A stretch of DNA of 64,000 bases from an uncultured Clostridium sp. (GCA_900547475.1 URGW01000002.1:107991-171990), one strand, 5' to 3'; counted from the stretch's first letter, positions 40,802-50,488 are shown. Made by a program: numbers and translations. The notes: generated from the letters alone by a model not told the origin.

Positions 40802-40867
40802 TTTTGTTTATTAATTGTATTTTAATCAACCTTCAGTATATATACTCTAAAATTTTTTAAGAAAATA

Positions 40868-40896
40868 TTGACATTTTTTATTTAGAATTGTAAAAT
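40868..40896 (+). promoter_or_regulatory. Promoter of the speDE operon
   Basis: TTGACA (40868-40873), 17-bp spacer, TAAAAT (40891-40896). Transcription would start near 40903 and give a leader of about 140 nt holding a 9-bp stem (TTAGTAATA / TATTACTAA) and the short ORF at 40972-41022. Confidence 0.7.
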
Positions 40897-40971
40897 AACT
40901 CTTGTATTAGTAATAGTTAACTATAAATTTAGTATTACTAAACTTTTTGAATGTTTTTTATAGGAGGTTTT

Positions 40972-41022
40972 ATGAACACCGCATTTTTATTAAGAAAATA
41001 CTTATCCGTTGGATGGATGTAA
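40972..41022 (+). CDS. Possible 16-residue leader peptide upstream of speD
   Basis: ATG-initiated 16-codon ORF, MNTAFLLRKYLSVGWM then TAA, with a near-perfect ribosome site (ATAGGAGG, 4-5 nt before ATG), 24 nt upstream of speD. The ribosome site is as good as that of speD itself, and the ORF lies wholly in the expected leader. It could couple or tune speD translation in response to polyamines or AdoMet, as upstream ORFs do in other polyamine genes; that role is inference. Confidence 0.5.
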   Translation: MNTAFLLRKYLSVGWM

Positions 41023-41046
41023 ATCAAATTATTGGAGGTTTTTATT

Positions 41047-41466
41047 ATGAATATTGAACAATTAGGAAGACATATTTTAGTGGAGTATTACAACTGTGAC
41101 AAAGAATTATTAAAGGATCATGAGGCTATTGAAAAACATATGAATCAAGCTGCTTTAGAAGCAAATTCAACTATAGTAACTAGCTGTTTTCATAAATTCA
41201 ATCCTTGGGGAGTAAGTGGTGCAGTTATAATACAAGAATCACATCTTACAATACACACATGGCCAGAATATGGTTATGCATCAGTAGATTTATTTACCTG
41301 TGGTGATAGCGTCAATCCTTGGAAAGGGTTTAAATACCTTGAAAAGGCATTAAGTGCAGATAGAAGTGAATCTACAGAAGTTTCTAGAGGGCTAGTTGAT
41401 AAAATTAGAACCTTTGGCAATGGTGAATATAATAATTTAACAATAACTCATAAGATGGAGGTTTAA
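41047..41466 (+). CDS. speD: S-adenosylmethionine decarboxylase proenzyme
   Basis: 139 residues, prokaryotic class 1B. Self-cleaves at the Ser in IIQESHLTIHTWPEYG to make a pyruvoyl cofactor; SCFHKFNPWGVSGAV and YASVDLFTCGD (catalytic Cys) are clear. Makes decarboxylated AdoMet, the aminopropyl donor for SpeE next door. ATG 41047 follows GGAGG by 7 nt; the ATG at 41032 precedes that site and is rejected. Confidence 0.95.
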   Translation: MNIEQLGRHILVEYYNCDKELLKDHEAIEKHMNQAALEANSTIVTSCFHKFNPWGVSGAVIIQESHLTIHTWPEYGYASVDLFTCGDSVNPWKGFKYLEKALSADRSESTEVSRGLVDKIRTFGNGEYNNLTITHKMEV

Positions 41467-41470
41467 AGAG

Positions 41471-42331
41471 ATGAATATGGAATTATGGTATACTGAAAAT
41501 CAAACAGAAAATGTTAACTTTTCAATGAAAGTAAAAAATCATCTTTATTCTGCTAAAAGTGATTTTCAAAAAATAGACATAATAGATACCTACGAATTTG
41601 GTAGAGTATTAGTTATTGATAATTGGACAATGGTTACTGAAAAAGATGAGTTCATTTATCATGAAATGATAACACATGTGGCGTTAGCTACAAATCCAAA
41701 TATAAAAAATGTCCTTGTAATTGGTGCTGGTGATGGCGGTACCGTTAGGGAATTAACTAGATATAATAATATTGTTAACATAGATATGGTAGAGATAGAC
41801 AAACTGGTTGTTGAAGCTTCTATTGAGTATCTACCTTTTACATCATGTAAATTAAATGATTCTAGAGTTAATTTATATTTTGAAGATGGAATTAAATTTG
41901 TTAAAGACAAAAAAAACTTATACGATTTGATCATAGTTGATTCAACAGATCCTATCGGTCCTGGTGAAGGTCTATTTACAACTGAATTTTATACTGATTG
42001 CTTTAATGCATTAACTGAAAAAGGTATATTAATTAATCAATGTGAAAGCCCTTATTATGATCATAATGCCTATGAGATGAAAAGATCTTATAATAAATTA
42101 AATAAATTATTTGATATTTGCAAAGCATATCAATACCATATGCCGACCTATCCATCTGGTCATATGATATTCTGTTTTGCTTCAAAAGCATTAGATCCTG
42201 TAACTGATTTAAACTCTGAAGCTTGGAACTCTTTAGGATTGGCTACAAAATACTACAATACAGATATACATAAAGGGGCATTTGCTTTGCCTAATTATGT
42301 TATAAAAATGCTTAACAATCCTTTAGAATAA
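41471..42331 (+). CDS. speE: Spermidine synthase
   Basis: 286 residues. Transfers the aminopropyl group from decarboxylated AdoMet to putrescine. Rossmann core VLVIGAGDGGTVREL, VEIDKLVVEAS, and IIVDSTDPIGPGEGLFTTEFY (catalytic Asp and gate loop). The ribosome site lies in the end of speD; only 4 bp separate them. No putrescine-forming gene is in the window. Confidence 0.95.
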   Translation: MNMELWYTENQTENVNFSMKVKNHLYSAKSDFQKIDIIDTYEFGRVLVIDNWTMVTEKDEFIYHEMITHVALATNPNIKNVLVIGAGDGGTVRELTRYNNIVNIDMVEIDKLVVEASIEYLPFTSCKLNDSRVNLYFEDGIKFVKDKKNLYDLIIVDSTDPIGPGEGLFTTEFYTDCFNALTEKGILINQCESPYYDHNAYEMKRSYNKLNKLFDICKAYQYHMPTYPSGHMIFCFASKALDPVTDLNSEAWNSLGLATKYYNTDIHKGAFALPNYVIKMLNNPLE

Positions 42332-42339
42332 TATATAAT

Positions 42340-42387
42340 ATAAGTAAAAAAATCATAGCTAAAAATAGCTATGATTTTTTTACTTAT
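42340..42387. terminator. Bidirectional terminator between speE and mnmA
   Basis: A 21-bp perfect stem (42340-42360 with 42367-42387) with A7 in the 5' arm and T7 in the 3' arm. The 3' arm covers the stop codon of mnmA. Confidence 0.9.
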
Positions 42388-43469
42388 ATTATACCTGCAA
42401 TAATTCCTCCACCAACAACTTTATTTCCTTGATAGAAAACAACAGATTGGCCTTTTGTTATTGCTCTTTGTTTTTCTTTAAAGCTAACTTTAACTTTTCC
42501 ATCTTTTAAAGGTGAAATAACTGCCTCTGCTGGTTTTCCTGAATATCTAACCTTTGCTTCAACTGTTATTGGCTCTTCAAGCTTATCAAATGGAATAAAA
42601 TTAACATCCTTTGCAACTAAATCAGTTTTAAATATATCCTCTTCAGGACCTAATACAACTTCATTAGTTCTAGGATTTATATCAGTTACAAATACAGGCC
42701 TTCCAAGTGCTATTCCTAACCCTTTTCTTTGACCTATAGTATAGTAAACTATTCCTTTATGTTGTCCTAACACATTTCCGTTTTTATCAACAAAATTTCC
42801 TGGAACAACCTCTAATGGTCTAGCTTCACTTATGTATCTACCATGATTATTATCTGGTATAAAGCAAATTTCTTCACTATCCTTTTTATTATATACTGAT
42901 AATCCAATTTCCTTAGCAATTTCTCTTATTCTATCCTTAGTGTATTCTCCACAAGGCATAAGAGTATGTGCTAATTGCTCTTGAGTAAAATTATATAACG
43001 CATACGTTTGATCTTTTCTGTCATCATCTGAACGAATTAATAGATATCTTCCATTTTCATCTTGTTCAATTTTAGCATAGTGACCTGTTGCAACATAATC
43101 AGCACCTATTCCTTGAGCTTTTCTTAATAATTCATCAAATTTTAAGTGCTTATTGCATGCTATACATGGGTTTGGTGTTTTACCATCTATATATTCCTGA
43201 ACAAAATAATCAATAACTTTTTCTTTAAAGCTATCTCTAAAGTTCATTACATAAAAAGGAATGCCAATTTTATTAGAAACTCTTCTAGCATCGTCTACAG
43301 CTGAAAGTGAACAACATCCACCTTCCCTTTCTGTATAATCTTTATCTTCTTGCCATATTTGCATTGTAACACCAATAACATCATAGCCTTGCTCTTTTAA
43401 AAGATAAGCAGCAACGGAGCTATCAACTCCGCCACTCATACCTATAACTACTTTTTTCTTCTTTTCCAT
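42384..43469 (-). CDS. mnmA: tRNA-specific 2-thiouridylase
   Basis: 361 residues. PP-loop VVIGMSGGVDSSVAAYLL, catalytic Cys in PNPCIACNKHLKF and in DSEEICFIPD, and GQRKGLGIALG. Puts the thio group on U34 of Lys, Glu and Gln tRNAs with sulfur from IscS, encoded in the same operon. Start ATG 43469. Confidence 0.97.
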   Translation of the reverse strand: MEKKKKVVIGMSGGVDSSVAAYLLKEQGYDVIGVTMQIWQEDKDYTEREGGCCSLSAVDDARRVSNKIGIPFYVMNFRDSFKEKVIDYFVQEYIDGKTPNPCIACNKHLKFDELLRKAQGIGADYVATGHYAKIEQDENGRYLLIRSDDDRKDQTYALYNFTQEQLAHTLMPCGEYTKDRIREIAKEIGLSVYNKKDSEEICFIPDNNHGRYISEARPLEVVPGNFVDKNGNVLGQHKGIVYYTIGQRKGLGIALGRPVFVTDINPRTNEVVLGPEEDIFKTDLVAKDVNFIPFDKLEEPITVEAKVRYSGKPAEAVISPLKDGKVKVSFKEKQRAITKGQSVVFYQGNKVVGGGIIAGII

Positions 43470-43489
43470 CAAATCACACCTTAAGTTTT

Positions 43490-43933
43490 TTATTCGTGTC
43501 CATGTACTGCATCATGTAATTCATCATGGTCTGTTTCTTCGAATTCCCATCCTTCAGTGCTTAATCCAGCATTTCTTCTGTAGTCATTTATTGCCTTGTG
43601 TATAGCTTCTTCAGCTAAAACTGAACAGTGCATTTTTACTGGTGGAAGTCCATCTAAAGCTTCAGCAACAGCTTTATTTGATAATTCCCAAGCTTCTTCT
43701 AAAGTCTTTCCTTTAATCATTTCTGTAGCCATTGAAGATGAAGCTATAGCTGATCCACATCCAAAAGTTTGGAATTTAACATCTTTAATAATATTATCCT
43801 CTACTTTTAAGTAAACTCTCATTATATCTCCGCACTTAGCATTCCCAACTTCTCCAACACCATTTGCGTCTTCAATTTCCCCTACGTTTCTTGGATTTCT
43901 AAAATGGTCCATAACCTTATCTGTATATATCAT
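43490..43933 (-). CDS. iscU: Fe-S cluster scaffold IscU/NifU-like
   Basis: 147 residues. Three cluster Cys: GEVGNAKCGDIM, FGCGSAIASSS and PPVKMHCSVLAEEAI. C-terminal tail HDELHDAVHGHE is His/acid-rich. Receives sulfur from IscS (2 bp upstream). Confidence 0.95.
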   Translation of the reverse strand: MIYTDKVMDHFRNPRNVGEIEDANGVGEVGNAKCGDIMRVYLKVEDNIIKDVKFQTFGCGSAIASSSMATEMIKGKTLEEAWELSNKAVAEALDGLPPVKMHCSVLAEEAIHKAINDYRRNAGLSTEGWEFEETDHDELHDAVHGHE

Positions 43934-43935
43934 AA

Positions 43936-45120
43936 TTATTTTTCTCCCTTCTTAACAAAATCACTCCATAATGGTGACATATTTCTTATTCTTTGTATAA
44001 TTCCAGGTAATACCTCTAAAACATAATCAACATCTTCTTCGCTTGATCCATCACCTAATGTTAATCTTAATGATCCATGAGCTAACTCATGTGGTAAACC
44101 TATTGCTAAAAGTACATGTGATGGATCTAATGATCCTGATGTACATGCACTTCCACTTGATGCACATACTCCTTCAAAATCTAATGATAATAAAATTGAT
44201 TCACCTTCTATATAAGTAAATCTTACATTCACATTACCTGGTAATCTCTTATCACCTCTTGGTCCATTTAAATATGAGTATGGAACTTTTTCTAATATCC
44301 CATCTATAAGCTTATCCCTAAGAGCTGAAATTTTTTCCATATGAGCTTCTAAGTCTTTTGTAGCTAACTCTATAGCTTTACCTAATCCAACAACTGCTGC
44401 AATATTTTCAGTTCCTGCTCTTCTAGCTCTTTCTTGCCCACCACCGTGGATTAAGTTGTCTATTCTTACACCTTTTCTTATGTATAAAGCTCCTATACCT
44501 TTAGGTCCATATATTTTATGACCTGCTAAAGATAAAAGATCAATATTCATTTCTTTTACATCTACTGGGACATTCCCTACTGCTTGAACTGCATCTGTAT
44601 GGAATAAAACCTTTCTTTCTCTACAAATTGCACCTATTTCTTTTACAGGTTGAATAGTTCCTATTTCATTATTTGCAAACATAATTGACACTAAAATAGT
44701 CTTATCTGTTATTGCATTTTTTAATTCTTCTAAATCAATAAATCCTTCTTCATTAACATCTAAGTAAGTTACTTCAAAACCATTTTTTTCTAAATATTCA
44801 CAAGTATGAAGAACTGCATGGTGTTCTATTTTAGTAGTTATTATATGATTTCCCTTTTTTCTATGAGCTGAAGCAATCCCTTTAATTGCCCAGTTATCTG
44901 CTTCAGATCCACCTCCTGTGAAGTAAACCTCGCTCATATCACAATTTAAAGCATTCGCGACTTGACCTCTTGCTTTATCTATTGCCATTTTTGTTTCTCT
45001 TGATATTCCATAGAAAGATGATGGATTACCGAATTTTTGTGTAAAATATGGTAACATTTCTTCTAAAATTTCTGGCTTCACATAAGTAGTAGCCGCATAA
45101 TCCATATATACTGTTTTCAT
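43936..45120 (-). CDS. iscS: Cysteine desulfurase IscS/NifS
   Basis: 394 residues, PLP enzyme. Lys in SLAGHKIYGPKGIGALY, His in KIEHHAVLHTCEYL, active Cys in GVCASSGSACTSGSLDPSHVL. Supplies sulfur to IscU and MnmA. Clear GAGG site before ATG and 3-bp gap from iscR. Confidence 0.97.
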   Translation of the reverse strand: MKTVYMDYAATTYVKPEILEEMLPYFTQKFGNPSSFYGISRETKMAIDKARGQVANALNCDMSEVYFTGGGSEADNWAIKGIASAHRKKGNHIITTKIEHHAVLHTCEYLEKNGFEVTYLDVNEEGFIDLEELKNAITDKTILVSIMFANNEIGTIQPVKEIGAICRERKVLFHTDAVQAVGNVPVDVKEMNIDLLSLAGHKIYGPKGIGALYIRKGVRIDNLIHGGGQERARRAGTENIAAVVGLGKAIELATKDLEAHMEKISALRDKLIDGILEKVPYSYLNGPRGDKRLPGNVNVRFTYIEGESILLSLDFEGVCASSGSACTSGSLDPSHVLLAIGLPHELAHGSLRLTLGDGSSEEDVDYVLEVLPGIIQRIRNMSPLWSDFVKKGEK

Positions 45121-45123
45121 ATA

Positions 45124-45573
45124 TTATTCACTCCTCTGTAATGTTAATGCTTCATTTTTTTCCTTAATTTTATTATAATCATCTACTATATCTTGTAACG
45201 TTATGCCTTCCATAACTTCATCTATACTATTTTTTATTTTCGTCCATAAAAGCCTAGTTGCACAACAATCTATATTATTACAAGCAACCCCTTCAATACA
45301 ATCAGCAATCTCTATAGGACCTTCAAGTACATGCATTATATCTGAAATCTTAATCTCTTTTGGCTCTCTTCCTAATATATATCCACCCTGAGCACCTCTT
45401 ATACTATTTATAAGCTTTGCCTTCCTAAGCGGGGAAAATAACTGTTCTAGATAATATTCAGATATCCCTTGCCTTTGTGAAATAGTTTTTATTGATAGGG
45501 GAGAATCTCCATAATGTATTGCAAGCTCAACCATGGCTTTTACTCCATATCTTCCTTTAGTTGATAATTTCAT
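45124..45573 (-). CDS. iscR: Rrf2-family regulator IscR
   Basis: 149 residues. Winged helix KLSTKGRYGVKAMVELA and ISEYYLEQLFSPLRKAKLINSIRGAQGGYIL; three Cys in IADCIEGVACNNIDCCATRLLW match the Fe-S ligands of IscR-type proteins. First gene of the isc operon, so autoregulation by cluster status is expected. Confidence 0.93.
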   Translation of the reverse strand: MKLSTKGRYGVKAMVELAIHYGDSPLSIKTISQRQGISEYYLEQLFSPLRKAKLINSIRGAQGGYILGREPKEIKISDIMHVLEGPIEIADCIEGVACNNIDCCATRLLWTKIKNSIDEVMEGITLQDIVDDYNKIKEKNEALTLQRSE

Positions 45574-45618
45574 TTTCTCACCCCTTATTCAGACTTTTTT
45601 GCTCTGCTTTATATTTAT

Positions 45619-45647
45619 ATCATATTAAATTACTCGGCTTTTGTCAA
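45619..45647 (-). promoter_or_regulatory. Promoter of the isc operon
   Basis: TTGACA (45642-45647), exactly 17-bp spacer, TATGAT (45619-45624), about 45 bp before iscR. The spacer (GCCGAGTAATTTAA) is a natural place for an Rrf2 operator, but I cannot confirm one. Confidence 0.8.
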
Positions 45648-45754
45648 TAATGATTTAATGCACTTCTAATTTAATAAAAAAAACTTTTTTATGTCAACTT
45701 TTTTAGTTGATTTTTATTAACATAAAATAAATCTTTTAATATAAATAGTATAAA

Positions 45755-47029
45755 TTATTCTTCAAGCATTATATCTAATATTTCCTTATCAGTTTCTTTC
45801 ATTCCCTCTTTTCCTAATCTGCCTACTGCAGTTATTGTTTCTTCAATACTTTCTTTTAAAATACCAGTTTTAGGACTATAACCTTGATCCTCCATAGCAA
45901 GATAATGTCCCATCATACTTGCATCAACACTTGTAGCAATTTTAGCTGCACATGATGCTTTTGCCCCATCACATACTATACCTGAAATATTAGCTAAAGT
46001 ATTTGTAACTGTTTTATTAATTTGCTCTAATGTTCCACCCTCTAAATATGTAATTGCAGCTCCACTAGCACATCCTGCACTTACAGCTCCACAAAAAGCT
46101 GAAGGTCTCCCTATCCCAGTTTTTTGATGTATTGTCATAAGATTAGAGAATATTAACCCTCTGTATAATTGTTCCTCCGATAACCCCTTTTCCCTTGCAT
46201 ATACTATTACAGGAATTGATGCTGCCATACCTTGATTTCCACTTCCTGAGTTAGTCATAACAGGTAGTGAACTTCCACTCATTCTTGCTTCAGAGGCTGC
46301 TGCTGCATAAACCTTAAGCTTAGTAACAATAGAATTTGGATAACATTTCATAAGCATCTTCCCTATACCTACTCCATATTCCCCCTTTAATCCTTCCTCT
46401 GCTATTGTTATGTTGTATTCAATTTGTTTATCTAATAATCTTTTTACATCATTAATATCTACATTATTTGCAAAATCAAATATATCATTAACATTTAAAA
46501 TACTTCTATCAATAAATACTCCTAGATACTTACTTGGATCTTGATTTCCTTCAAATAATATCTGCCCATTTTTAATTATTTTAGAAATATTGTTATGTGC
46601 ATATTTTATTTCTACTATTGCATTATCATCTCCTGAATATAATTCCATTATTATATGTAACTGAATATCTGTATCTAATCTTTCAACAAAACAATATTCT
46701 TCACTCATAAGTCTATTAGCTTCTAATATGTGTTCCTTTTTGACCTCACTAATAACCTCTAATTCCTTACTTGAATTTCCTGCTAGAATACCAATAATAG
46801 CACTAGCTTTAATTCCAACTAACTCTCCAGTATTAGGTACTGTTACACACATTGCATTTTTAATTATGTTTCCACTACATTTTGCTATAACTTTTTCTGG
46901 CATTTTCCCTAAAACATCTCTTGCCTTAGCTGCTGCATATGCAATTGCAATAGGCTCAGTACACCCCATTGCAGGAACTAATTCTTCCTTCAAAATTTGC
47001 AAATAATCATTATACTTATCTTTCTTCAT
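45755..47029 (-). CDS. L-cysteine desulfidase, CdsB/YhaM (UPF0597) family
   Basis: 424 residues. GCTEPIAIAYAAAKAR at the N-terminus, CSGNIIKNAMCVTVPNTG, MTNSGSGNQGMAASIPV, GAVSAGCASGAA and CDGAKASCAAKI hold the Cys residues that bind the [4Fe-4S] cluster. Breaks cysteine to pyruvate, ammonia and sulfide. It stands next to the isc operon, but is read with rarA upstream (32-bp gap), so the sulfur link is by location only. A weak hairpin (TCAACT..AGTTGA, 45694-45710) follows. Confidence 0.85.
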   Translation of the reverse strand: MKKDKYNDYLQILKEELVPAMGCTEPIAIAYAAAKARDVLGKMPEKVIAKCSGNIIKNAMCVTVPNTGELVGIKASAIIGILAGNSSKELEVISEVKKEHILEANRLMSEEYCFVERLDTDIQLHIIMELYSGDDNAIVEIKYAHNNISKIIKNGQILFEGNQDPSKYLGVFIDRSILNVNDIFDFANNVDINDVKRLLDKQIEYNITIAEEGLKGEYGVGIGKMLMKCYPNSIVTKLKVYAAAASEARMSGSSLPVMTNSGSGNQGMAASIPVIVYAREKGLSEEQLYRGLIFSNLMTIHQKTGIGRPSAFCGAVSAGCASGAAITYLEGGTLEQINKTVTNTLANISGIVCDGAKASCAAKIATSVDASMMGHYLAMEDQGYSPKTGILKESIEETITAVGRLGKEGMKETDKEILDIMLEE

Positions 47030-47061
47030 CGTTTCATCACCTATGTTATTAAATTATTTTT

Positions 47062-48327
47062 CTATTTTTTAACTCTATCCCAATAATCTTTTGTTGCTCT
47101 TTCAAACTTATTATCCCCATATTCATAATAGGTTCTATATTTTATATTATTAGGTAGATATTGTTGCTTTATATAATGATTAGGATAACTATGTGGATAC
47201 TTATATTCAACTCCTCTTCCCATTTTACAAGCACCACTATAATGTGCATCTTTTAAATGGTTAGGAATATCACCTATAGTCATATTTTCTAAATCATTAA
47301 GTGCAGAATCTATTGCCAAACATGCTGAATTTGATTTTGGACTTGTTGCCAAAAGTATTGTAGCCTCTGCAAGTGGAATTCTCGCTTCTGGGAACCCTAA
47401 TTCTCTAGCAGAATCTACTAATGCTTTAACTATTAAGCTTGCTTGTGGATATGCTAATCCAATATCTTCTGCAGCAATTACTTGAAGCCTTCTACAAATA
47501 GATATTAAATCACCAGCCTTAACAAGTCTAGCTAAATAATGAATTGCAGCATCTGAATCACTACCACGAATTGATTTCTGAAATGCGCTAAGTATATCAT
47601 AATGTGCATCACCATCACTATCATATCCTATAACCTTACTTTGAGTTGAATCTCTTACTACATCTAAATCTATTAAAATAATACCTTCACTATTGGGTTT
47701 TGTAGAATTTAACGCAACCTCTAATCCATTAATAGCCTTTCTTACATCTCCACTACAATAAGAAGCCAAATAATCAATAGCTTCTTCCTTAACATCTAGT
47801 TTTATTTCATTGTATTCTTTACTCTTAATATCTATGGCCCTACTAATAGCTTTCTTTATATCCTTTTCTTCTACAGGTTTAAATTCAAATATAGTTGATC
47901 TAGAAAGCAAAGCCTTAAAAATATAAAAATATGGGTTTTCTGTAGTAGATGCAATTAATGTTATTCTACCATCTTCTATATATTCTAAAAGTGATTGTTG
48001 TTGCTTTTTATTAAAATTCTGAATCTCATCTAAATAAAGAACTACACCATTAACACCTAAAAATGTATCTAATTCCTTTGTTATCTCTTGAATATCTTTT
48101 AATGAAGCATTGGTTGCATTAAGTTTATAGAATCTTTTACCAGCTTTTTCTGCAATAATATTTGCTACTGTAGTTTTTCCAACTCCTGGTGGCCCATAAA
48201 ATATCATATTTGAAATTCTACCACTCTTTACTATTCTATCTAAAATTTTATTTTCTCCTAATATATGCTGTTGACCACAAACTTCACTTAATTGTGTAGG
48301 TCTAATTAAATCTGCTAATGGTTTCAT
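47062..48327 (-). CDS. rarA: Replication-associated recombination ATPase RarA
   Basis: 421 residues. AAA+ clamp-loader-like: Walker A FYGPPGVGKTTVA, Walker B GVVLYLDEIQNFNKKQQ, sensor 1 ASTTENPYF, and the MgsA tetramerisation part KYPHSYPNHYIKQQYLPN. Acts at stalled forks with SSB. Good GAGGTG site before ATG. Confidence 0.95.
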   Translation of the reverse strand: MKPLADLIRPTQLSEVCGQQHILGENKILDRIVKSGRISNMIFYGPPGVGKTTVANIIAEKAGKRFYKLNATNASLKDIQEITKELDTFLGVNGVVLYLDEIQNFNKKQQQSLLEYIEDGRITLIASTTENPYFYIFKALLSRSTIFEFKPVEEKDIKKAISRAIDIKSKEYNEIKLDVKEEAIDYLASYCSGDVRKAINGLEVALNSTKPNSEGIILIDLDVVRDSTQSKVIGYDSDGDAHYDILSAFQKSIRGSDSDAAIHYLARLVKAGDLISICRRLQVIAAEDIGLAYPQASLIVKALVDSARELGFPEARIPLAEATILLATSPKSNSACLAIDSALNDLENMTIGDIPNHLKDAHYSGACKMGRGVEYKYPHSYPNHYIKQQYLPNNIKYRTYYEYGDNKFERATKDYWDRVKK

Positions 48328-48638
48328 TTTTTCACCTCAAAGTATTTATATTAGTTATAAGTATACCACACTATTCTACATATATTTACTCATATAATGG
48401 TAAGATTTTAAAACTTCTATTTTTTTGATGACTGGCTTTCATCCGCTATATTAGTCGTATCGCCATGATATCACAAAAAGGAGGATTCAATTTCGAATCC
48501 TCCTTTTCTCTCTGCTATTATCTATGATAGCTTGTACTATTCTTTTGGATTATTAGTATTTACATATATTCTTATTATAAAAGTTAAATTTAAATTTTTA
48601 ATTTATTTAATTAAATTTTCATTTTTTATTACTATTTA
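48328..48638 (-). terminator. 311-bp gap; terminator at 48476-48507
   Basis: No gene seen. A 13-bp perfect stem AAAAGGAGGATTC / GAATCCTCCTTTT (48476-48488 with 48495-48507), 6-nt loop, with T-run on the minus strand, terminates the CAP-protein gene about 130 bp after its stop. The 5' arm includes a Shine-Dalgarno-like AAGGAGG, but no ORF follows it. The rarA promoter must lie near 48360-48420. Confidence 0.7.
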
Positions 48639-49547
48639 CTATCTATAAAACTCTTGAGTAGCATATACTTTATTTCCTATTTTATATACTCCAACTCCTA
48701 TACTTGAGAAATTAGTAGATAAAATATTTGCTCTATGACCTGATGAATTCATCCAATTAGTCATAAATTGTTCTGCTAGGGCATCTGCACTTACATTACC
48801 ACCAATATAAGCTATATTTTCTCCCCATGCCTTATATGATACTCCATCATTTTTCATTTGAGTTGTTATAAGATTTCCATTTAAATCTTCATGACTAAAA
48901 TAATTATTATCTCCCATATCTTGAGATTTAATTCTAGCATACTTTTGCATTACAGTATTATATGTTAATGTTGGAACTCCTGCTTTAGCTCTCTCTTCAT
49001 TTACTTTATTAAATATAGCTGTTTCTACAGCTGACATAAAGTTAGTATCTTCATTAGTTACGTTATCCTCTGTTGAATTATCCGGTGTTTCATCAACTGA
49101 AGGTATATCTGGAGTACTTGGTGTCTCTTCTGGAACACTTGGTGTTTCATCTACTATTGGTGTATCTGGTGTACTAGGAGTTTCTGTATCTCCTGTTGGT
49201 GGAATAACCGTATCTCCTGGCGTTTGATCTATGCTTGGATTATCTGGAACATTTGGTGTTTCTGTATCCTCTGTTGGCGGAATAACACTATTATTGTTGT
49301 TATTGTCATTATTATTTATATTTCCATTATGATTAGGCTTGTCCACTGTTCCTCCAATAATTATTGTTCCACCAAAACAATTACCCCACCATATTTTTTT
49401 AAAAGTTACTCCCTGAAGTAAACTTCCTGATATACTACACCTATTTGTTTTTTCTAATGAAACTTCTTTAGTCGCCGCAAATGTTGGTGTAACAGTTCCC
49501 CCTACTATAGTTAATGTAACTATGCTGGCAATTAGTTTATTTTTCAT
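48639..49547 (-). CDS. Secreted CAP/SCP-domain protein with Pro/Thr linker
   Basis: 302 residues. Signal peptide (about 1-25, ...TPTFAA), a short Cys-containing segment, an Asn-rich patch, a Pro/Thr/Glu linker of imperfect repeats (IPPTEDTETPNVPDNP, IPPTGDTETPSTPDTP; about 85-165), then a CAP domain with FNKVNEERAKAGVPTLTYN, YFSHEDLNG, WGENIAYIGG and MNSSGHRANILSTNFSSIGVG. Same layout as the Bacillus YkwD-type secreted CAP proteins. Function outside the cell unknown. ATG 49547 follows AAGGAG. Confidence 0.88.
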   Translation of the reverse strand: MKNKLIASIVTLTIVGGTVTPTFAATKEVSLEKTNRCSISGSLLQGVTFKKIWWGNCFGGTIIIGGTVDKPNHNGNINNNDNNNNNSVIPPTEDTETPNVPDNPSIDQTPGDTVIPPTGDTETPSTPDTPIVDETPSVPEETPSTPDIPSVDETPDNSTEDNVTNEDTNFMSAVETAIFNKVNEERAKAGVPTLTYNTVMQKYARIKSQDMGDNNYFSHEDLNGNLITTQMKNDGVSYKAWGENIAYIGGNVSADALAEQFMTNWMNSSGHRANILSTNFSSIGVGVYKIGNKVYATQEFYR

Positions 49548-49821
49548 CTGTACCACTCCTTTTTATTTTTTCGAACATCTTAACTCTGCTCAATATCTTA
49601 TTAGTTCAAAGTACTTTTTACTTTCACTAATTCTGCCACTTACAGTTATAACATAACTTTTCAAATTTTATTGTAGTAGATTGTCCCCTTACATCCCTTA
49701 TTTTTTATTCTTAGTTCTTTATTTCCTTCTTGTCCACTAATATTACAATTAAATTTTTGCATATTTTCTTACCTTACATCATTTTAGAAATATACACCAT
49801 GTCATATATTACTAGAGCTTT

Positions 49822-50328
49822 TTAATTGTTTTTTATGAAATTTTTGTTTTCATTTTGTGCAATTTTTAAGCTATCATATTCTTTTACACTTTCAATATAA
49901 AATTTCCCTTCATTTTTAGTTAATACAACTTCTACTGGAACATCATTTCCCTCTGCTGTATCATAACCCTCTTCAACTCCATCACTTTCTAAGGTTGTTG
50001 CTTGAGCCTCCATATCTATTAATAAGCACAAATTGTATTTACCATTTTCCTTAGTAACCCCCATAACTTCGCTTTCATACTTATTTAAAACTACAGAACC
50101 TATATAATAACTATAAAATACTACATAATTAGATTCATTAAAAGTTTGACTATCTATATAATCACTAACCTCCTCATCATAATCCCCATCATATGATAAT
50201 ACCTTATCAACAACCTCTTTCATCTCATCTATATCATTTTGTGAAATATTGCTACTGCTACACATAATCATTGTTAAGTTAAACATAACCATAACTATTA
50301 AAATTATATTTGAAATAAATTTTCTCAT
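49822..50328 (-). CDS. Hypothetical exported protein, likely lipoprotein
   Basis: 168 residues. N-terminus MRKFISNIILIVMVMFNLTMIMCSSS is hydrophobic and ends in a possible but poor lipobox (MIMC). The mature part is acidic, with repeated Asp/Glu (DIDEMKEVVDKVLSYDGDYDEE) and a beta-rich half (VMGVTKENGKYNLCLLIDMEA). No family recognised. Preceded by AGGG; monocistronic. The 265-bp gap after it (49557-49821) shows nothing definable. Confidence 0.6.
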   Translation of the reverse strand: MRKFISNIILIVMVMFNLTMIMCSSSNISQNDIDEMKEVVDKVLSYDGDYDEEVSDYIDSQTFNESNYVVFYSYYIGSVVLNKYESEVMGVTKENGKYNLCLLIDMEAQATTLESDGVEEGYDTAEGNDVPVEVVLTKNEGKFYIESVKEYDSLKIAQNENKNFIKNN

Positions 50329-50442
50329 ACCCTTTCCCTACCCTTCATTTATTAATTTCTATACTATTCTTATGTAACGTTATTTAATTATATGAATCTT
50401 ATATAATTAAATTTAAGTGAGTTTCTAAATTTTAAGAAATAC

Positions 50443-50487
50443 AAAAAAAGCAATAATGTATCTTTACGACACATTATTGCTTTTTTT
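50443..50487 (-). terminator. Terminator of asrABC
   Basis: A 17-bp stem (50443-50459 with 50471-50487), loop of 11 nt, with A7/T7 ends, directly after the asrC stop codon. Confidence 0.9.
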
Positions 50488-50488
50488 A

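Noticed and set aside
40748..40990. Riboswitch before speD
   Set aside because: Searched by eye for SAM, SAH and other aptamer cores; none seen. Only a promoter, a weak stem and the short ORF are present.
50409..50435. Possible third copy of the 42-nt hairpin repeat (TAAGTGAGTTTCTAAATT...)
   Set aside because: Only TAAGTGAG and a short AT stem are shared; too little to separate from chance.
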